Assembly (NCBI GenBank): GCA_014796735.1
Contig: JAAVIG010000094.1
Location: 1-6,568, forward strand
Reading direction: 5' to 3'
Length of the DNA stretch: 6,568 nt
Origin: Oscillospiraceae bacterium
GTDB taxonomy: Bacteria; Bacillota; Clostridia; Oscillospirales; Ruminococcaceae
Of this stretch, positions 5,533 to 6,568 are shown one piece after another; position 1 is the stretch's first letter, and each line of letters starts with the position of its first letter. The translations under genes and the position numbers were made by a program. The notes below the pieces were generated by a model. It saw nothing but the letters and a program-made list of their open reading frames with translations, did no database searches and was not told the origin of the DNA.

Positions 5533-5912
5533 AAACAGTTGAAACAAAAAAAGCGCCCTCCGCGATCGGACCGTACTCACAGGCTATAATATCGGGGAAT
5601 TATGTTTTTACCTCCGGTCAGATTCCCCTTGACCCTGCTTCGGGAGATCTGATTGAAGGAGGAATTGCCGAGCAAACGGAACAAGTGATCAAAAACCTGT
5701 CCGCCGTTCTTGAGGCAGCCGATACAGGTCTTGAAAATGCCGTTAAAACGACCTGCTTTTTAAAGAATATAGCAGATTTTGCCGAATTTAATGCCGTGTA
5801 TGAAAAGTATTTTCCCAACAAGCCCGCAAGAAGCTGCATTGAGATATCGGCCCTCCCAAAAGGGGCTTTGGTGGAAATTGAGGTTGTAGCCGCTATAATT
5901 TGCAGCCAATAA
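5529..5912 (+). CDS. ridA: RidA family reactive enamine/imine deaminase
   Basis: A full-length 127-residue RidA (YjgF/YER057c/UK114) protein. The signatures are IGPYSQAI (13-20, Tyr16), SGQIPLDPASGD (29-40), Arg101 and Cys103 in PARSCIEI, and the C-terminal LPKGALVEIEVVA with Glu116/118. Arg101 corresponds to the catalytic Arg that binds the substrate carboxylate. RidA hydrolyses 2-aminoacrylate and related imines released by PLP enzymes such as serine/threonine dehydratase and cysteine desulfhydrase, protecting other PLP enzymes. The start overlaps the HD gene stop (ATGA), with AAGGAAA ahead of it. Membership of an operon with an Rrf2 regulator and beside a cysteine synthase remnant suggests it serves cysteine/serine metabolism here. 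Function is well supported by family. Confidence 0.95.
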   Translation: MKTVETKKAPSAIGPYSQAIISGNYVFTSGQIPLDPASGDLIEGGIAEQTEQVIKNLSAVLEAADTGLENAVKTTCFLKNIADFAEFNAVYEKYFPNKPARSCIEISALPKGALVEIEVVAAIICSQ

Positions 5913-5939
5913 AAAAATAATCAAACAAATTTTAAATAA

Positions 5940-6191
5940 AACCTTGATTTTTTAAAAGAAAACGCTATCATCGCAGAAAACGAGGACGCTTTTGAAACAG
6001 GCATAATCCTTGCAAGAAACGAGGGGCTGCTTGTGGGAATTTCCTCAGGTGAGGCGGTATTTGCGGCAAGCGAGCCTGCAAAACGTCCCGAAAATAAGGG
6101 GAAAATTATAGCAGCACTTCTTCCCGATACAGGTGAACGTTATCTATCCACACCAATATTTGCCGAGAAAAAAATTAAGCGATCATTATAA
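5940..6191 (+). pseudogene. cysK: 5'-truncated cysteine synthase (O-acetylserine sulfhydrylase) remnant
   Basis: The frame after the in-frame TAA at 5937 encodes 83 residues closely resembling the C-terminal quarter of CysK: AENEDAFETG, LARNEGLLVGISSGEAVFAA, AKRPENKGK and LLPDTGERYLSTPIF. There is no ATG, GTG or TTG start at its beginning, no ribosome site, and the first two-thirds of the enzyme is absent, including the PLP lysine, the TSGNTG substrate loop and the glycine phosphate loop. CysK is normally about 300-310 residues. The remnant starts only 27 bases after RidA. It probably reflects an internal deletion that removed the 5' part of a cysK that once followed ridA in this operon; arrival as a fragment with mobile DNA is the alternative. 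The surviving codons contain no stop or frameshift, so the loss looks recent. Confidence 0.85.
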
Positions 6192-6246
6192 ATAACATAG
6201 TTATTGGCATAATGTTTCCGTTGTCGATATATGCAAATAACACCAA
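6192..6246. other. Short AT-rich spacer
   Basis: There is no gene here. It holds one small perfect hairpin (AATAAC-ATA-GTTATT, 6191-6205, overlapping the cysK stop) without a T-run, which is probably not functional. Confidence 0.5.
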
Positions 6247-6297
6247 TACCTGTTTAAAAATCAGCCAGGCTGATTTTTAAACAGGTAAATTTTTTTC
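6247..6297 (+). terminator. 41-nt palindrome with T-run, probable terminator of the Rrf2-ridA operon
   Basis: Two perfect 20-base arms (6247-6266 and 6268-6287) flank a single base at 6267. The left arm begins TACCTGTTTA and ends ATCAGCC. Two bases later comes a run of seven T (6290-6296). As RNA it would fold into a long stem with a three- to five-base loop and then U residues, the form of an intrinsic terminator reading on the plus strand. No T-run exists on the opposite side, so it is not bidirectional. Such a perfect, long palindrome is stronger than a terminator needs and could instead be a mobile-element remnant. Confidence 0.6.
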
Positions 6298-6423
6298 TAT
6301 AACATCGTCAAAATGATGTCGGAGTGCTATTTTATTACACCCAAGCGGCTACGCATTGTTGTACAGATGACCGCGCTTCATTCGTGCGCAGATTTAACAT
6401 GGTGATTTCTCTATCTTATACTA
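6298..6423. other. Unassigned spacer with a GC-richer patch
   Basis: I see no credible gene. A GC-richer patch around 6340-6395 interrupts AT-rich DNA and contains short self-complementary pieces: ACATC/GATGT at 6302-6319 and GCGC pairs near 6373-6390. A 21-codon minus-strand frame (6400-6335) is too weak to call. Confidence 0.4.
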
Positions 6424-6445
6424 GGCATTGTTTGAAAAATAAAAG

Positions 6446-6474
6446 TTGAACAAAAAGGCAAAAAATGGTAAAAT
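6446..6474 (+). promoter_or_regulatory. Sigma-A promoter of the IS5-like transposase
   Basis: TTGAAC (6446-6451) and TAAAAT (6469-6474) are spaced by exactly 17 bases inside the predicted IS end. The -10 ends six bases before the transposase ATG, so transcription would start at or within a base of the initiation codon. Confidence 0.55.
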
Positions 6475-6480
6475 AAAAAC

Positions 6481-6568
6481 ATGAGTAGATATGAAATAAC
6501 AAACGAACAATGGAAAAGAATAGAAAATCTATTACCCCAACCACATACAGGCAAAGGACGACCGGCAA
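6481..6568 (+). CDS. IS5-family transposase, N-terminal 29 residues only
   Basis: The frame runs from the ATG at 6481 to the window edge and reads MSRYEITNEQWKRIENLLPQ followed by PHTGKGRPA. This matches the N-terminal domain of IS5/IS402-type transposases (pattern xYxLTDxQWxxIxPLLP...GRP), which precedes the DDE catalytic domain. There is no Shine-Dalgarno sequence before the ATG, and the predicted promoter would place the 5' end on the start codon. Whether the gene is intact cannot be judged here. Confidence 0.85.
   Translation, partial: MSRYEITNEQWKRIENLLPQPHTGKGRPA

Larger units (their letters stand above)
6424..6568 (+). mobile_element. Left end of an IS5-family insertion sequence, cut by window edge
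   Basis: The transposase start at 6481 identifies the element. The terminal repeat cannot be checked because the right end is outside the window. The likely outer boundary is at the GGCATTGTTTG that follows CTA at 6421-6423; IS5-family elements commonly insert at TA-containing targets of two to four bases, so CTA or TA could be the duplicated target. The boundary is inference and may be off by several bases. Confidence 0.5.

Noticed and set aside
6191..6205. AATAAC-ATA-GTTATT hairpin at the cysK remnant stop
   Set aside because: The six-base A/T stem has no T-run; such repeats are expected by chance in AT-rich DNA.
6335..6400. Minus-strand 21-codon frame (MLNLRTNEARSS...)
   Set aside because: It is very short, has no ribosome site or promoter and no recognised family; kept only as part of the unexplained patch.
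1..6568. CRISPR arrays, tRNA or rRNA genes
   Set aside because: No spaced direct repeats and no tRNA- or rRNA-like stretches were seen on either strand.

Overview
The window looks like a low-to-moderate GC Firmicute of the Clostridia (gut Ruminococcus/Oscillospiraceae-like). The basis is AT-rich spacers, strong AAGGAG-type ribosome binding sites, close-to-consensus sigma-A promoters, a clostridial-style Rrf2 protein and an IS5-family transposase start. Genus-level placement is inference.

Layout: positions 1-4286 are all on the minus strand. Read in transcription order they are a LysR-type regulator (4286-3366), a 234-bp regulatory spacer, then a tight operon: M20-family amidohydrolase (3131-1923), cystine/polar amino-acid type binding lipoprotein (1900-1088), ABC permease (1071-355) and an AhpD/carboxymuconolactone-decarboxylase-like protein that runs off the left edge (371-1). 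Divergently, on the plus strand, lie an Rrf2-family regulator (start about 4483), an HD-domain protein (4957-5532) and RidA (5529-5912). These are followed by a 5'-truncated cysteine synthase remnant (5940-6191), a near-perfect 41-nt palindrome with a T-run, a short unexplained spacer, and the left end of an IS5-like insertion sequence that runs off the right edge.

How the genes work together (inference): this resembles a compact sulfur-amino-acid salvage locus. In Bacillus subtilis the Rrf2 protein CymR represses the LysR gene ytlI, whose product activates the ytmI operon (cystine-type ABC transporter plus a HipO-like M20 deacylase). Here an Rrf2 gene and a LysR gene share a 184-bp divergent region, and the LysR gene sits just upstream of an M20-deacylase/transporter operon. 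The cysK remnant and RidA, which clears reactive enamines such as 2-aminoacrylate from cysteine/serine PLP chemistry, fit the same theme. The transporter ATPase is not in the window and may lie beyond the left edge or elsewhere.

The most interesting signals are regulatory. Two T-N11-A dyads spaced 23 bp sit exactly where a LysR activator should bind upstream of the M20 operon promoter. A dyad overlaps the LysR -10, and another overlaps the Rrf2 -10. The about 130-nt M20 leader holds a small ORF with five Cys codons that overlaps the M20 start, a candidate cysteine-sensing leader peptide. In addition, the binding protein appears to lack the Asp that normally grips the ligand alpha-amino group, which would suit an N-acylated substrate delivered to the neighbouring deacylase.
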